From Gaeumannomyces sp. JS-464 (Eukaryota; Ascomycota; Sordariomycetes; Magnaporthales; Magnaporthaceae): a DNA stretch of 64,000 nt. The notes beneath the pieces are model-generated. The model ran no database searches and had not been told where the DNA came from. It worked only from the letters and a program-made list of their open reading frames with translations. The position numbers and the translations under genes were made by a program. Position 1 is the stretch's first letter. Every line of letters begins with the position of its first letter. Positions 10,913-22,102 of this stretch are shown piece by piece. The stretch is from the NCBI GenBank assembly GCA_002197995.1, contig NGZR01000004.1, positions 4,154,001-4,218,000 of the forward strand. The letters run 5' to 3'.

Positions 10913-12415
10913 ATGGCACCCCTACATCAGCTAGTTTCGCTGCTCGCCCTGTCTGGGCTGGTGCGCAGCAGATACATCGTCCCAGGTGCTCGGTGGCGGG
11001 ACACGGACGGCAACCTGGTCAACGCGCATGCGGGCGGCATCACGATCGAGGAAGGGACGGGCAAGTTCTGGTGGTTCGGCGAGTACAAGGTGCAGGGGCA
11101 GGAGGAGGGCGGCCGGTATAGCTGTATACAGCTCCGACGACCTAGCGACGTGGGAGCATCACGGGCTCGCGCTGGCCCCCGTGCGCGGCCACCCCTACAT
11201 CTCCAACGAGCACATCATCCAGCGGCCCAAGGTCGTCTACTCCAAGGCCACGGGCAACTACCACATGTGGTGGCACGCCGACAACTCGACCTACGGCTGG
11301 CTGCTGCAGGGCTTCGCCACCTCGCCCAACATCTCCGGGCCGTACACGTTTGTCGACGCCATGAAGCCGCTGGGGAACTGGTCGCAGGACTTTGGCATCT
11401 TCACCGACTACAAGGACGGGCGGTCGTACTCGCTCTACTCCAATGGTGACCGCGTCGAGGCGCGCGACAACTACATCACAAGCTTCAACAAGGACATCAC
11501 GGACCTTGATCAAGTCGTCCACCGCTTCCACAAATACGACCTCGAGGCGCCTACCATCGTACAGACGGACAAGTCTTACTACATCCTTATGTCACACAAG
11601 ACGGGATATCGCCCCAATGACGTGGTCGCTATGCGCGCCGACTCCCTCTCGGGCCCCTGGTCGCAGCCCTTCAACATCGCGCCGCCCTACACGCGCACCT
11701 TCAACTCGCAGTCGGGCTTCAACCTGCGGGCCATCGCCGGACCGACCGACGACGCACCTGTACATCGGCGACCAGTGGGACAACAACTCGCTCTGGGAGA
11801 GCCGGTACATCTGGCTGCCGCTGCTCATCGACGACGACAAGAAGACGCTCGTAGCCGTCTGGCACGACGTGTACGACCTCGACGTCAAGACGGGCCGCTG
11901 GGCGCCCGTGGCTCCCGTCGCGACCTACTACGCCAAGGACGCGGCCACGACGGGCGACGCCTTCAAGCAGGAGGCCAACTTTGCCAGCGGCGGCGTCATC
12001 GTCACGGGCATTCACGGCAACGACAGCAAGGTGACGTTCAGCGGGGTCCGGGGACGGGGAAGCCGCAGTGGGTTTCGTTCTACTACCAGAACACGGACGA
12101 CATGGGGTTCGGGAACCAGCCGGGCGGGACGCCGGACCGCGTCGGCGGCAAGTGGCAACTGCGGCGCATCGCCAGCGTCGTGGTCAACGGGGACGAGTCC
12201 AAGGTCGAGACGCTGTACCAGCGCGACACCAACAAGGGCATGATCCTCTCGCGCCGCTGCTGCTGACGCTGGCCGAGGGCGGCAACAACACCATCTCCAT
12301 CGGGGGCCTGCACAACGGGTTCGACTACAAGGGCGCCGACATTGATAGGATTGTTGTGTATCCGCCTGAGAACCACAAGCCGGGATGTCGCAATAGGAGC
12401 AAGAGCACGCAGTGA
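10913..12415 (+). CDS. Secreted GH43 exo-beta-1,3-galactanase-like enzyme with CBM35-like tail
   Basis: The start at 10913 gives a signal peptide (MAPLHQLVSLLALSGLVRS). The catalytic five-bladed propeller of glycoside hydrolase family 43, subfamily of exo-1,3-galactanases, is recognised from NAHAGGITIEEGTGKFWWFG, VYSSDDLATW, RPKVVYSKATGNYHMW, and YDLEAPTIVQTDKSYYILMS. The C-terminal about 130 residues (SFYYQNTDDMGF to DIDRIVVYPP) look like a CBM35 carbohydrate-binding module. It likely trims galactose from arabinogalactan side chains of plant polysaccharides outside the cell. Four frame breaks must be bridged, at about 11109-11116, 11738-11755, 12041-12060 and 12249-12256; all are in G/C-rich runs. 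About 500 residues, intronless. Whether the breaks are real cannot be decided here. Confidence 0.82.
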
Positions 12416-13146
12416 TGTAATCCCTGACAATAGGGATCGATCACGCGCCTAAACACGGCAAAATATCCCAAATTCGGATACCATCCTATCTCCCCTTTGC
12501 ATCGCCACGCTTGTCCGTGTCTCGATACGCGTCCATAATCAACCTGCCAATCGCCGAGAACAAAATCACCCTCAGGGTAACTAACTCTTCTCGGACTTCC
12601 GCATGGCCCAGAAGCTCTTGGTCTCGTCAACCTCCCGACTGCCAAGGCTGCTGGTGACGGCCAAGCTTTCCGGGCCCGGCGCCGGGTCCCAAGCGGCATA
12701 TTAACTCGCACAACCCAGAGGAGTCGGTGGTGGGTGATCCCGGCTCGGGGCAGGTGATGGCAGCATTGTTTGTTTGCAGTCTTGGGATGAACAAAGCCAC
12801 TGCCGAACCTAAAGGGCGCCAGGACTGATCTGTAATCTATCCCTGACTTACGCGCTATCGAAAAAGTGTCAGTCCTCAATCGTTTACAGGGGCTTCTTCG
12901 TTGAATCCCCTTCTGCCTTCTGGCACGATGCTTGGCCCGCCAAACTCTGTTTCGGTGGCCGACGTGGGGGTTCGAGGGGATTCAAGGGGTCTGTTTGTCA
13001 AAGAGATGTGTGCACATGACCCGCTCGTCTGCCCTTCCATGGATCTCCCGCTGCATAAAAATGCTCCCCGTAGCTCGCACTTGTAGACGGTCCTGCACCG
13101 AAACCGGGTTTTCCAGAATTCAATCCCGCATCCCCCAATCCGCAAG
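12416..13146. other. Intergenic region without recognised gene
   Basis: 3' flank of GH43 and promoter of the multicopper-oxidase-like gene. A CATAAAAA element at 13054-13061, about 85 bp before the next ATG, may act as a TATA box. Confidence 0.4.
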
Positions 13147-15052
13147 ATGGAACATCCCATCTACGCCGTGTCCATCGCCTCGGCCAGGAGCAGGGACGGC
13201 GCGCGCGGGGTATACAACCCGTACCGCCGGCCGAGCACCTCCCAAATACCGAGGCGGACGGCGAGCAAAAACCGGCCCCGGCCCGTCCTGGCCAGGATCG
13301 CGGCTATCGTCCTCATCATGGGAGCCCTCGCCATCGCGAGCCTTGCCCAATACTCCTCTTTCGGCTGGTGGTTGGGAGAGGACCCCCAGTCTGGCGACGT
13401 GGCAGTGTCCGATGCCGCTTCGCCTTTGGCTTCCGTGGTCGAGGGCCATGTTGGAGAGCCGAGGACTCGACGGTATAATCTGACCCTCGGGCAGCGGTGG
13501 GTCAACCCAGGTATGGATATTGCAGAAATGTGATTTGAGTTTAGATGGAGATGACTACGCAGATGGACTCGGCGCTAAGCACCTTTCGTCTGCTCCAGAC
13601 GGTGGAGGCTGGCGAATGCGTACCACATGCAATGGCCAATTTTCGTGTCCCGTACTGTACACAGAAGAGGGAGAGCTGCTTGGGATCACTCTGCCCAACC
13701 AACTGGGCTCTGGAAAGAGCATCTACTGGTCTGGTATCGGGCATCAAATGTGAGTGTTGGACACTTGGAGTATTGATATCGCAGAAATGGAGCAGATTCC
13801 ACTGATCGATGGCAATATCAAGACGTGGCCCCCGGAAAGATGAAGCTCCCGGTCTCAAACAATATCCCGTTCTCCCAGAAGACAGTGCAACATCACTGTT
13901 CGACACGATGGGACACTGGGGCCTCGGCTGGTACATGGAGCGCACCATGGGCCGGGGGCTCTACGGCGGCGTCTGGGTCGCCCCAGCCCCTGAGCGACCC
14001 AGACCTTACAAACTCTTGACCAACAGCTCCGAAGATCTTGCCGAGATGATGGAGGCGGAACGGGACATCAAGCACTTGCTCATTGCGGACTACACAGCCC
14101 GCGACCCCAGATCCCGGATCTTTAGGATGCGCGCCGAGGGAAGCGAGATGCGCTGCTCAGACTCCATTCTTGTCAACGGCGAGTCTGAGCTTTCATGTTA
14201 TTTCCTGCGAGTGCTAGTCTCCGGGTTGGTTCTGACAATAGCCGCATGACTGCAGGCAAGGGCCGCGTTCACTGCCGCCGGGAAGGCTACGACAGGATCG
14301 GCGGCCACCCGCTAGACGAGCACGGCTGCGTCCGGCGCCCCAGGGTTGAAACCACAAAGTGCAGGCCGACGCTGGCAGATTACGAGGTTAGAGAGTAGAT
14401 ACCCTCCGCAATGGCTTTGGTTTATTTGCTGATCCTCTCCGTCACGCCGTAACGTCCAGGTGCTCGAGACAGGAGGCAGCAGCTACATGATGATGAACCT
14501 GCTCAACATCGGCCTCGAGCACCCCGTCAGGGCGTCCATCGACGCGCACGATATGATTATCGTGGCCAACAATGGCGGGTTCATCCAGCCTACACGCGCT
14601 CGGGTAAGTTGAGCCATAGTTTCCAGGCGATTCTGGGATCCACTGACATCGGCTGGCTGCTGCAGGTCGTGTCCCTGCCCAACGGCGCTCGCATCACCGT
14701 CCTTGTCAGACTGGACAAGAAGGCGGCCGACTACGCCGTCCGGATCGCATCGACGAGCCAGTGGCAGAACCTCCAGGGCTACGCTATTCTCCGCTATCCG
14801 GTAAGGCAGGCCCGGCAGCCAGGGCTTTGCATATGCCCTGGTGTTGTTGGGGCCTTGCTTACTTGTTGAGTGGCTACTAATCTGCAGGAACAGAACACAA
14901 ACAGCTCACAGGCCACCATTGAGCCATACATGAGTCTCCCGGAGCCATCCGCGCCAGAGGACCAGTACCTCTTCCCAGATGGCAGCGCAGCCCGCGTCGC
15001 TGATGGCCCCGATGCGGTCTCTGCCTCCCACTTACCTACTTTCCTTGCATAA
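13147..15052 (+). CDS. Membrane-anchored multicopper-oxidase-like protein lacking copper ligands
   Basis: Seven exons: 13147-13510, 13599-13749, 13823-14178, 14256-14386, 14460-14603, 14666-14800 and 14888-15052; they sum to 1446 nt, a clean frame of 481 residues with no correction. The third intron (14179-14255) is of GC-AG type. The N-terminus has a basic stretch and one membrane segment (IAAIVLIMGALAIASLA), so it is a signal anchor. Cupredoxin domain 1 (YNLTLGQRWVNPDGGGW, VNGQF-like NGQFSCPVLY) and domain 2 (SILVNGKG, FIQPTRARVVSLP, ITVLVRLDKKAADYAVRIA) match the laccase/ferroxidase family. The HWHG ligand motif reads YWSG and the WYHSH motif reads SLFDTMGHWG; domain 3 with the HCHxxxH cluster is absent. 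It is unlikely to bind the trinuclear copper site. The intron-2 acceptor (AAG at 13822) is chosen because it keeps frame. Confidence 0.7.
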
Positions 15053-15760
15053 GAGGCGATGCTGTAACCGTCAATGGTACTACAACCGGGGCCTGGAAAA
15101 GGGAAACGATCAAAAGGTTGTGTTTGTGATTGTCAACAAATTCAACACGACATGTTTTTGATGCTTCTCGACTACAACCCTGACACAATTAATTATCCCA
15201 AAGGCTCGAATATCCGATTACTTCGGGATCATAAAGGTTAGGCCGAACCCGAGCTGGTTGCCGGACCCCTCTCAGATCAGGGGTTAGGCCGGTTGAGCTA
15301 GGATACATTATTTGTGGTGAAAGATGCAGCACAAATCGACAGATGGGGGCGACCACCACTGGGGCAAATTTTCCAGAGATTTACAGGTACTGCTTTCCAA
15401 ATTACATGCACCGCGTCTTTGGGGAGAGGAGGTTTTAAGCACTGCGGGGGCCGGGCATGTAGGGCCGGGTGGAGGATATCGGCGTTGTTTTGTGGTGTCA
15501 ACAGGGCAAATGGAGCATGGAAATGAAAGGGAAGGCGAAAAGAGAAGGCGAAGGGGAGAGGGAAGGGAACGCGCAGATGGAAGGGAACAAGCGATCAACT
15601 CCTCTTTCCATATATAGCTTACCACGCCGTGCATCCTCGATTGCGTCGTCCTTGCCCCTGTCCGTCTCAAGTGACCAGCATGCCCTAGGCCCTTTCGAGA
15701 TTCAGGGTAAGACAGTGCTTGTAGCTGAGCTCCTCACAAACGTATTCCGTGCTCTGCGGT
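15053..15760. other. Intergenic region with possible domain-3 remnant
   Basis: Just after the stop of the oxidase-like gene, two other frames read LPPTYLLSLHKR and then GDAVTVNGTTTGAWKR, resembling the start of a third cupredoxin domain; it ends at a TGA near 15130 and nothing further is found. The rest shows no gene. Confidence 0.35.
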
Positions 15761-18378
15761 TCAGACAAAAACCTCGTCTTCCTCTTGCTCCCGCTTCCCC
15801 TCCAGCTTGAACAGGGTCGCCCGTCCCGCCTTGTGCACCGACGTGACGGCAAGCACGTCCGAGTCCTCGCGCGTAGGGAACACCACGCGCGTAGGGAACA
15901 CCACGCGCGCGAAGCTCGCGCCCTCCATCGCACCGCCGGCGGCCGCCCGCCTGGCGACCCTGCCGTCGACGGCGCGGCACCAGCCCCGCTTCTCGGCCGT
16001 CTCGACCGCCCACACGGTCACGGTGCCGTCGAGCAGGGTGGCGATGCGCGCGCCGTCCGGGCTCAGAGCCATCGAGGCCCGGATGTAGTGGTTCTCTACA
16101 TGCTGCTGCACCTGCTGCATGTAGCGCCGGACCCAGCAGCCCGCCGTCTCGTCCCAGACGCAGATGTAGATGTCCCTGCGGCCGTCGCGCACGTCGGCGC
16201 CCATCACGGCCGCGGCGATCCTCGGCTGCTGGCGGCCCGGGTTGGCGACGGTGATGTTGAGCGTGCCGCCGAGACACGGGATGCGCTGCAGCAGCCTGCC
16301 GTCCTCGCGCTTGAGGCCCCAGATGGACACCTCGGCTTTGCTGGCCGTCACGAGCCGCCTCCCGTTGGGGGTGAAGCACATGGCCGTCGTTCTCGTTTCG
16401 GCTCCGGGCCAGATGGAGTTCATGGGTGTATCAAGGTCGGACAGGGCGTCCCAGACTGTGATGCCCTGGCGGTTCGAAAGAGCGAGGCGCTGTCCGTCCG
16501 GCGAGTAGGCGACGAGAAGGGGCACGCTCGGCGGCAGCGTCCCCTCGCTGCTGAAGTAGATGCGTCGCAGGTCGGACTTCTCGAGGCGAACGATCCTTGA
16601 GCGGTGGTCGCGGCAGAGAGCAAACGTGGTGACGATTGGGTCGCTCTTTTCAGCCACGGCAAAGCTGTTGCCTGCCGGGTCAAACGCGCCTGACGCGAAG
16701 TCGGCGTCGGCGTCCTTATGCCTTATAATGTGTCTGCCCGTCTTGGCTACGAACAGGTGCAGCATCGTCTTGGCCACCAAAACAACGATATCGCCGTCTG
16801 GGGGGAGGAAAGTGCTCGGTGCAGCTGTTGTTGTCGGCCCCAAGCAGTTGAGGGTCGTGGGCGAAGTGGGCGACAGGTCCGCAAGCGCGTTGGGGCGCTG
16901 GAGCCAGTGATGGGCCGTCGCGGTCTGCGCCGGCGGCCGAGCGGACGGTTCGGGCGCCATGAGCGACTCGATGAACCCACGCGCGGCGGGGCTGATGTTG
17001 CTGGCCAGGATGTGCTCTCTCGGGAACTCGGTGCGGCCCTCGACGTACTCAACCAGCCGGCGCAGGTCGCCCCCGAACGAGGACTTCCTGGTAAGAATGC
17101 GGAAGACGGTCTTGCCAGCCGCCCATATGTCGGCGCGCTGTGCTTTTTCGAGATTCGACAGGCCATGAGGCACGACGAGCTTGTGCAGTTCAGGGGCCAT
17201 GAAGTCGAGAGTTCCACAAATACTGGTGCTCTCCTGGAAACGCCTGCTGATCTCAAAGTCGCCAAGTTTAACCCACCATTCCCCTGGCGGCTTCTGCTTG
17301 ATGAGGATGTTCTGCGAGCGTGAGAAAACAACACGGTTAGCCGGGGTGTATACATATTGTTACTTGTCACTGGCGTGGTACTTACTGCTGGCTTCAGGTC
17401 TCGGTGAGCCAGTTCCTTCTCGTGCACAAACTTGAGCGTAGCTAGAGTCTGCCGCACGATAGCCTTTGCCTCATCCTCGCAAATCTTCGGCTCGTACATC
17501 AAATGCGACTCCAAGTCGCCCAAAGGCAGATATTCCATACAATGTAGAGAGAAGAGTCGTCCTCGTACCAGCCGAGCGACTTCACAAAGTGGTATTCGTA
17601 CTACAGTCGAGGCGGAGTCAGTATTCGGCAAGCAATGGGAGAAGGCAAAACCAATCCACCTCCGGCTTCGAGAGATTCGTGGCCGCGCTGAGCTCCCGCG
17701 CAAAGTCCTTGACGTCGAGCACGTTTTGACCCCTCGGCTTGCTCAGCTGCTTCACGGCGCGGAAGAGCCGCTGGGAAAACTTGGGCTTGCAGGTCTGCAG
17801 GTACAGGGTGCCGAAGCCGCCCGCGCCCAGGTCCTCGAGCCGCCTCCACCTGTGCAGCGCGGGTTCGGCCGACGGCCCGACGGGCGTCTGCAGCGGCTGG
17901 TGCTGCACCACCGTCCTCCGTAGCCCGAGAAGGTCGTCTCGATCCTCGTGTCGAGGACGGCCTGTTGGTCCCCAGCGGCGCGCCGCTGCTCGGCGTCCTC
18001 GCCGTCTGGGGATTTTCCGGTGCTGCCGGGCTGCGCCTGCGCCTCCGCCCGCGGTTTCTGTTGCGCGTTCGAGGCATCAGCCGATGTACCTCCCGCCGCA
18101 GACGAGCCGGCGCCCGCGGCCTGGTCGTGCAGGAACTGCTCTGCCGGTTTCCGCTCTGAGCTGGTCGATATCGTGCTGGAGGCCTGGGGAGAGGCCGCTG
18201 GGAAAGACTCCGCATGGCCGGAACGGCGCACAAAAAAGGCGCCAACGATGTACCGGCGCGGTTCGGTGGAGGCTTCGGCAGGCTCCTCCAAGGGCTTGGT
18301 CCCGATCATTCCAAGCTGGGCCGCCCGATCCACGGCCTCATCCCGGGAACGACGCCGTGGTTTAGTGCGCGGCGCCAT
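15761..18378 (-). CDS. Ser/Thr protein kinase fused to WD40-like repeats
   Basis: ATG at 18376-18378; introns 17601-17659 and 17312-17385. Order: disordered N-terminus (about 150 residues), protein kinase, then a beta-propeller with at least three readable WD-like units. Kinase motifs: glycine loop LGAGGFGTLYL, lysine in RAVKQL, catalytic loop HRDLKPANILI (split by an intron), activation segment KLGDFEISRR and GTLDFMAPEL. The DFG motif is DFE (GAC TTT GAG). Propeller units: AYSPDGQRLALSNRQG.ITVWD, CFTPNGRRLVTASKAEVSIW and ALSPDGARIATLLDGTVTVW. Single-base corrections are needed at about 17911-17919 and 17538-17545. About 828 residues. Soluble and probably cytosolic; the propeller may act as sensor or docking surface, by inference. 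Confidence 0.78.
15870..15905. repeat. Perfect 18-bp tandem duplication in the kinase gene
   Basis: Two identical 18-bp copies encode a doubled VVFPTR near the C-terminus of the kinase-WD40 protein; it keeps the frame. Confidence 0.9.
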
Positions 18379-18894
18379 GGTGATGGATCGCAGCACTGAG
18401 TGAGCCGAGCTCCAACCGCTCCTGCAGAACCAGACTGGTCAGTCGGACTCCAGGAGGATCGAGTCGCGTGAAGCCAGGGGGGACGCGCCCCCAGCGAGAC
18501 CACGGGATTTTTGTGCGGGAGAAATGACCAGTCCCAGTGTCTGAAACGAGGAAAATTTGACTCAAAGTCTAAGATGCAGCGCTGGACGCAACTGAAGCGC
18601 TCAGATCCGTGGATCTGATTTCAACCGCTAAACCTCAAACACCAGCCTGGAGGGCCTCCCCTACCTCCGAATGTCTACACCGCCAGGGCAAAGCTGAAGA
18701 CGAAAGCTGAAGTCCGACATCATTAAAGTCTTTACCCGTGCAAAGGGCCTGCCAGCTGGTGGCGTTGTGTGATCAATCCATGTATGGCGCCGAAAGAATG
18801 CAAGGTGATGAAAGATAATACATAGTCAAGAATGCAGAAGAACAAGACAAATCCCGATTTCTTGTAATCCAGAAAAGCCACCCCGCTAATCGTC
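18379..18894. other. Intergenic region without recognised gene
   Basis: Promoter of the kinase-WD40 gene and 3' flank of the small secreted protein, both on the minus strand. Nothing else recognised. Confidence 0.45.
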
Positions 18895-19245
18895 TCAAAT
18901 CCCCTTCTCCCCGGACGACCGCCTGTCACTTCTCAATGAGGGCCTAGGCGCTCTTTTCGGCACTGGCTTTCCGACGTAGCCGCGCCTGGCGATCTCGGGC
19001 CCCTTATCGGCTGACCGCCGGTCGCTCTTGTTGAGGGGAGGCTCCGGGGCTCTTTTCGGCACCGGCCTGCCGCCGTAGCCGCGCCCGAAGAGGTTGTACG
19101 ACGCCGGTCCACTGGCGAGCTTGGGGAACCGGGCTTCCAGCGCGGCGATGTTGTCGACTGAGCTGACCGCCGGGCGGGCGAGTGTGGGCATGGCCGCGAC
19201 GGCCGCGACGAGCGCGAGGATCTGGGTAATGTTCATGACCAGCAT
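18895..19245 (-). CDS. Small secreted Kex2-type repeat peptide precursor
   Basis: 116 residues from the first ATG (19243-19245); an in-frame ATG three codons later (19234-19236) gives a better signal peptide start (MNITQILALVAAVAAMPTLA). After the signal there is a spacer of about 30 residues, then two tandem units: RGYGGRPVPKR with APEPPLNKSDRR, and RGYVGKPVPKR with APRPSLRSDRR. Each unit is bounded by dibasic KR or RR sites, the cleavage signals of Kex2 protease. The expected products would be short Gly-Tyr-rich peptides ending in PVP and Pro-rich spacers. The architecture matches fungal Kex2-processed repeat proteins, which include pheromone precursors and the precursors of ribosomally made cyclic peptides. 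No UstYa-type modifying gene is visible in this window. No frameshift. Function unknown. Confidence 0.7.
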   Translation of the reverse strand: MLVMNITQILALVAAVAAMPTLARPAVSSVDNIAALEARFPKLASGPASYNLFGRGYGGRPVPKRAPEPPLNKSDRRSADKGPEIARRGYVGKPVPKRAPRPSLRSDRRSSGEKGI

Positions 19246-20363
19246 GTTTGAGAAGTGAAAAGTAGAAAGGAAAATTGGTAGAGACGAACGAGATGGAAAC
19301 GAACAAAAAAAGACGGCTAGGATGATGAAGCCAAGGCCCGGATCCGCAAGCTAACGAGAGGCAAGCTTTACGGGTATATATACCTATGTCGGGGCCCGTC
19401 GGCGCCGCCCGCCCTCGGGAACCCGCCCGTTTCAGTCCACCATCGACCGCAATGCGGACCTGGGAGCCACATGGACCCCGCAGCCCAAAGAGGCCGGGGA
19501 CGTACCGCATTGACGCAATGCAACCTGGATTAGGAAGATGTTCCCACTGGTTTCCCGTTCTCCGCGCGCACGCGAAGAACAGGCGGGATGCGTGGGCACA
19601 AAGCCACGGGCCGTCCGCCCAGGGCGTCCGTTTCGATGTGACGTCGCACGGCAGCTGGACATTCGAAACCCGCGGAAGCCCAACCCATCCCGATGGGGAA
19701 GTACCCTGCAGGATACCGTTGTATTTTGGGGCCCCGTCCCCGCATGAGGCGTCTCGGTTGACGTCGCGCGGAAACGCCAAACAGCTCGTGTCAACCCGTT
19801 GGTTTTGGAAAAAGAATGGGGAATGCACAGATCAAAGCTTGTTTGATCCCACAGGACCCAGCCGGCGAGGACAAACGCCGAAACAGGAAAGCAGGATTTC
19901 AATGTCGTCAGGGCCGGGGAGGGACATGCACTGGAACGCATGCGCATTCCTCGAATCCGCGTCTGTCACTCCCTCGCCGCCATTATACAGCACTTAAGGT
20001 CTCGACGAATGTCCATGCCTTTGAAGCCCCCAGCTAAGTCCCCCATTCTATCTCTAGGTAACTAAAGATGGTTGAAGGAGTAAACTATGTCCCGTGGTCC
20101 CATTTTATGAAGCGGCTCGGTCCATCCAGCCGGACAGCTAAAGAAGATATTGATTCCGTGATATCCCGATCTCCAGTTTTTCCCAAACTCCGCAATTCGT
20201 AAAGTGCTAAGATGGAGCAAAATGATAGAAATGTTGAAACAAAAAAGAATGCCAAAGAACCCCCGCCGTGATATACTGAGACCAATCCATATGGTGATAG
20301 ATGCGAACTCGCGCGAGCCAGCGGAGAGTGAAAGGTGTGTATCAGGACGGGAGCTGCTAGGGT
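19246..20363. other. Intergenic region without recognised gene
   Basis: 5' region of the small secreted protein and 3' flank of Kar5. Frames are open on both strands for up to 274 codons, but only because of high GC; they overlap each other and show no motif. Confidence 0.45.
19375..19382 (-). promoter_or_regulatory. TATA box of the repeat-peptide precursor gene
   Basis: TATATATA lies about 130 bp upstream of the first ATG of the minus-strand precursor gene. It is one of the clearer TATA boxes in the window and fits a strongly or inducibly expressed gene. Confidence 0.5.
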
Positions 20364-22102
20364 TCAAGGGAAGAGACTGATTCCGATAGAGTTTCCCGCC
20401 CTTGCGAAGGACAGGCAGTAGTTCAGCCACGTGTCCCAAGACGAGACCGTCATGGCAACGCCCTCACCAAGAGCCGCCAGCCAGAGGTTCCGGACGATAG
20501 ATGGGGGGAGGCCGTAGGATCCTGCGAGGACAAAGACGACAGGGTAGAATGCGTAGGGGAGCCAGTTGCTGGTCCAGGAAAAGAGTGCGTTTTTAGCGGT
20601 TGACGCCAGCGTGTTTGCGTCAGTCAGGGTGCCAACAAGGTTCTGCGTGAGGTTGTGCACGGATTGGATGCTGTTGGTGTGGTTCTCGTACTTCGATGCG
20701 AGGTCTTCCGTCAAGTTCGCGAGCCGAACTAAGCCCTGGAGAATGTCAGCATGGACACGGGGCAGAGGCCCGGAGGCGGAGTTTTCTTACTGTTTCTATA
20801 GAGTCTTGCCTCTCCGCAAGCTGAGAAGCCTGGAGGCGGGAAACTTCCTGTGCAGTTGTCAGCGATGGCCATCAAACGGGGGAAGGTGAGGGCTTACAAG
20901 CTGTTGATGCAGTGAAAAGGATGATGCTGCGGCGGTGGTCATGACAGATACGAGTAGGTCGACCTGGTTGACAGCCTTCTCGGTCGCACTGTCTACATGT
21001 GCGACACGAGCGATAGATTTCTCGTGGGCTGCGGCGAACCGAGAATTCTGGTCGAGGGCGGCATCGATGATAACTTTCAAGAGCTGCCGGAGGCTGGCCG
21101 CATCTTCCAGACCACTGCGAACGAGCGCTGCCGAGTTTTGCAAGGCATGTTTGAGGCCGTCTTGGCTCATCTGCATGTCGCGCAGGCCGTCGCGTAGATT
21201 GTCGAGTTTTGGGTTGAGGCGATCAAGAGCCTGACTAGCCTGGCGGGTCCTCAGATCTAGATCATCCATGCGGGCCTGTAGATCGATCTCGACACCGCGC
21301 ACCAGCTGCTCGGTTACCTTAATGAGCTTTTGGAAGATTAGGATGTTTCGAGCTATCGGATGTTAGTGAAAGGAATCTAGCGCGCGTTTTGTAGCTGCGG
21401 CCCTGCTCACATTTTTCTTGGTCTGCCCTGGCGGCCTCGCAGAACTGGAGTGCTTTGTGGCGGTAGCTGATGTAGGTTCCCCAGGCTGAGTCGGGAGATC
21501 GGAGACTCGATATACATGCCTGGATCTGCGATGAAGAAACGTGCAAACCAGCATCTTCATGGATTGATATCCTAGATAGCACGGGCTCCCTGAAGGGTGA
21601 GCAGGCGGTTGAGATTTTGAAACCGCCCCGCTCTAGGTCGCACAATGCTAGACTTGCAGCGTAAGCCTCAACGAAGTCTCGAACCTGTCTTCCGCTGTCC
21701 GTGAGAACAGTGGCCTCGTCTTTGCCGTCAAGCAACTGGCAGTTCGTGACGAGCAAGCGAGCGGCTATCCTGTGGCACAAAGGCTCCGACTCAAGCTCTT
21801 GAAGTTCCCGCAGGGCAGTAGCGTAGACATCTGGAAGATCGAGACGCTTCTCGGCCGAGTCGGGCCACGGAGAGCCGATCGATGTCGCGGCCCATGCACT
21901 GTCTGCGTGAGGTTAGCGTGCCGACTTGAGGTAGGTACCTACCAGGCAGGCAGGTACCTAGTCAAGGCATCGTTGACTTACTGGCCACTCGCTTAGCAGA
22001 GGGCTGGTGACGGCTACCCCAGCCGAGGCCAGAGGTGCAGTGCGCCCAGAGCCCAAAGAGTAGGAAGAAGCGGACTGCATTTGCGAGCTTGAAGCAGTAC
22101 AT
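20364..22102 (-). CDS. kar5: Nuclear membrane fusion protein Kar5/Tht1
   Basis: Five exons (22102-21982, 21902-21411, 21352-20898, 20847-20791, 20735-20364) total 1497 nt, 498 residues, with no correction needed. The N-terminus is a signal sequence ([20 protein letters not shown]). The Tht1-like domain follows: [40 protein letters not shown], and [17 protein letters not shown]. The middle is coiled coil ([20 protein letters not shown]), and the C-terminus has two membrane segments ([20 protein letters not shown] and a second near [18 protein letters not shown]). Kar5/Tht1 proteins sit in the ER/nuclear envelope and are needed for fusion of nuclei after mating. The start was chosen at 22102 because it begins the signal peptide; a longer frame upstream adds only low-complexity sequence. 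Confidence 0.87.

Noticed and set aside
13750..13784. 35-bp intron in the oxidase-like gene
   Set aside because: Too short for fungal splicing and needs an additional frameshift; the 73-bp alternative keeps frame.
15220..15300. Repeated GGTTAGGCCG as a possible telomere-like or transposon end
   Set aside because: Only two short copies, no TTAGGG array and no terminal inverted repeats.
15470..15810. 113-codon frame between the oxidase-like and kinase genes
   Set aside because: Low-complexity Lys/Arg/Glu-rich readout of purine-rich DNA, overlapping the kinase 3' end in antisense.
19386..19997. 203-codon open frame on the plus strand (and 274 codons on the minus strand) in the same place
   Set aside because: Both strands are open at once because of GC content; no motif, no intron signals, no plausible start context.
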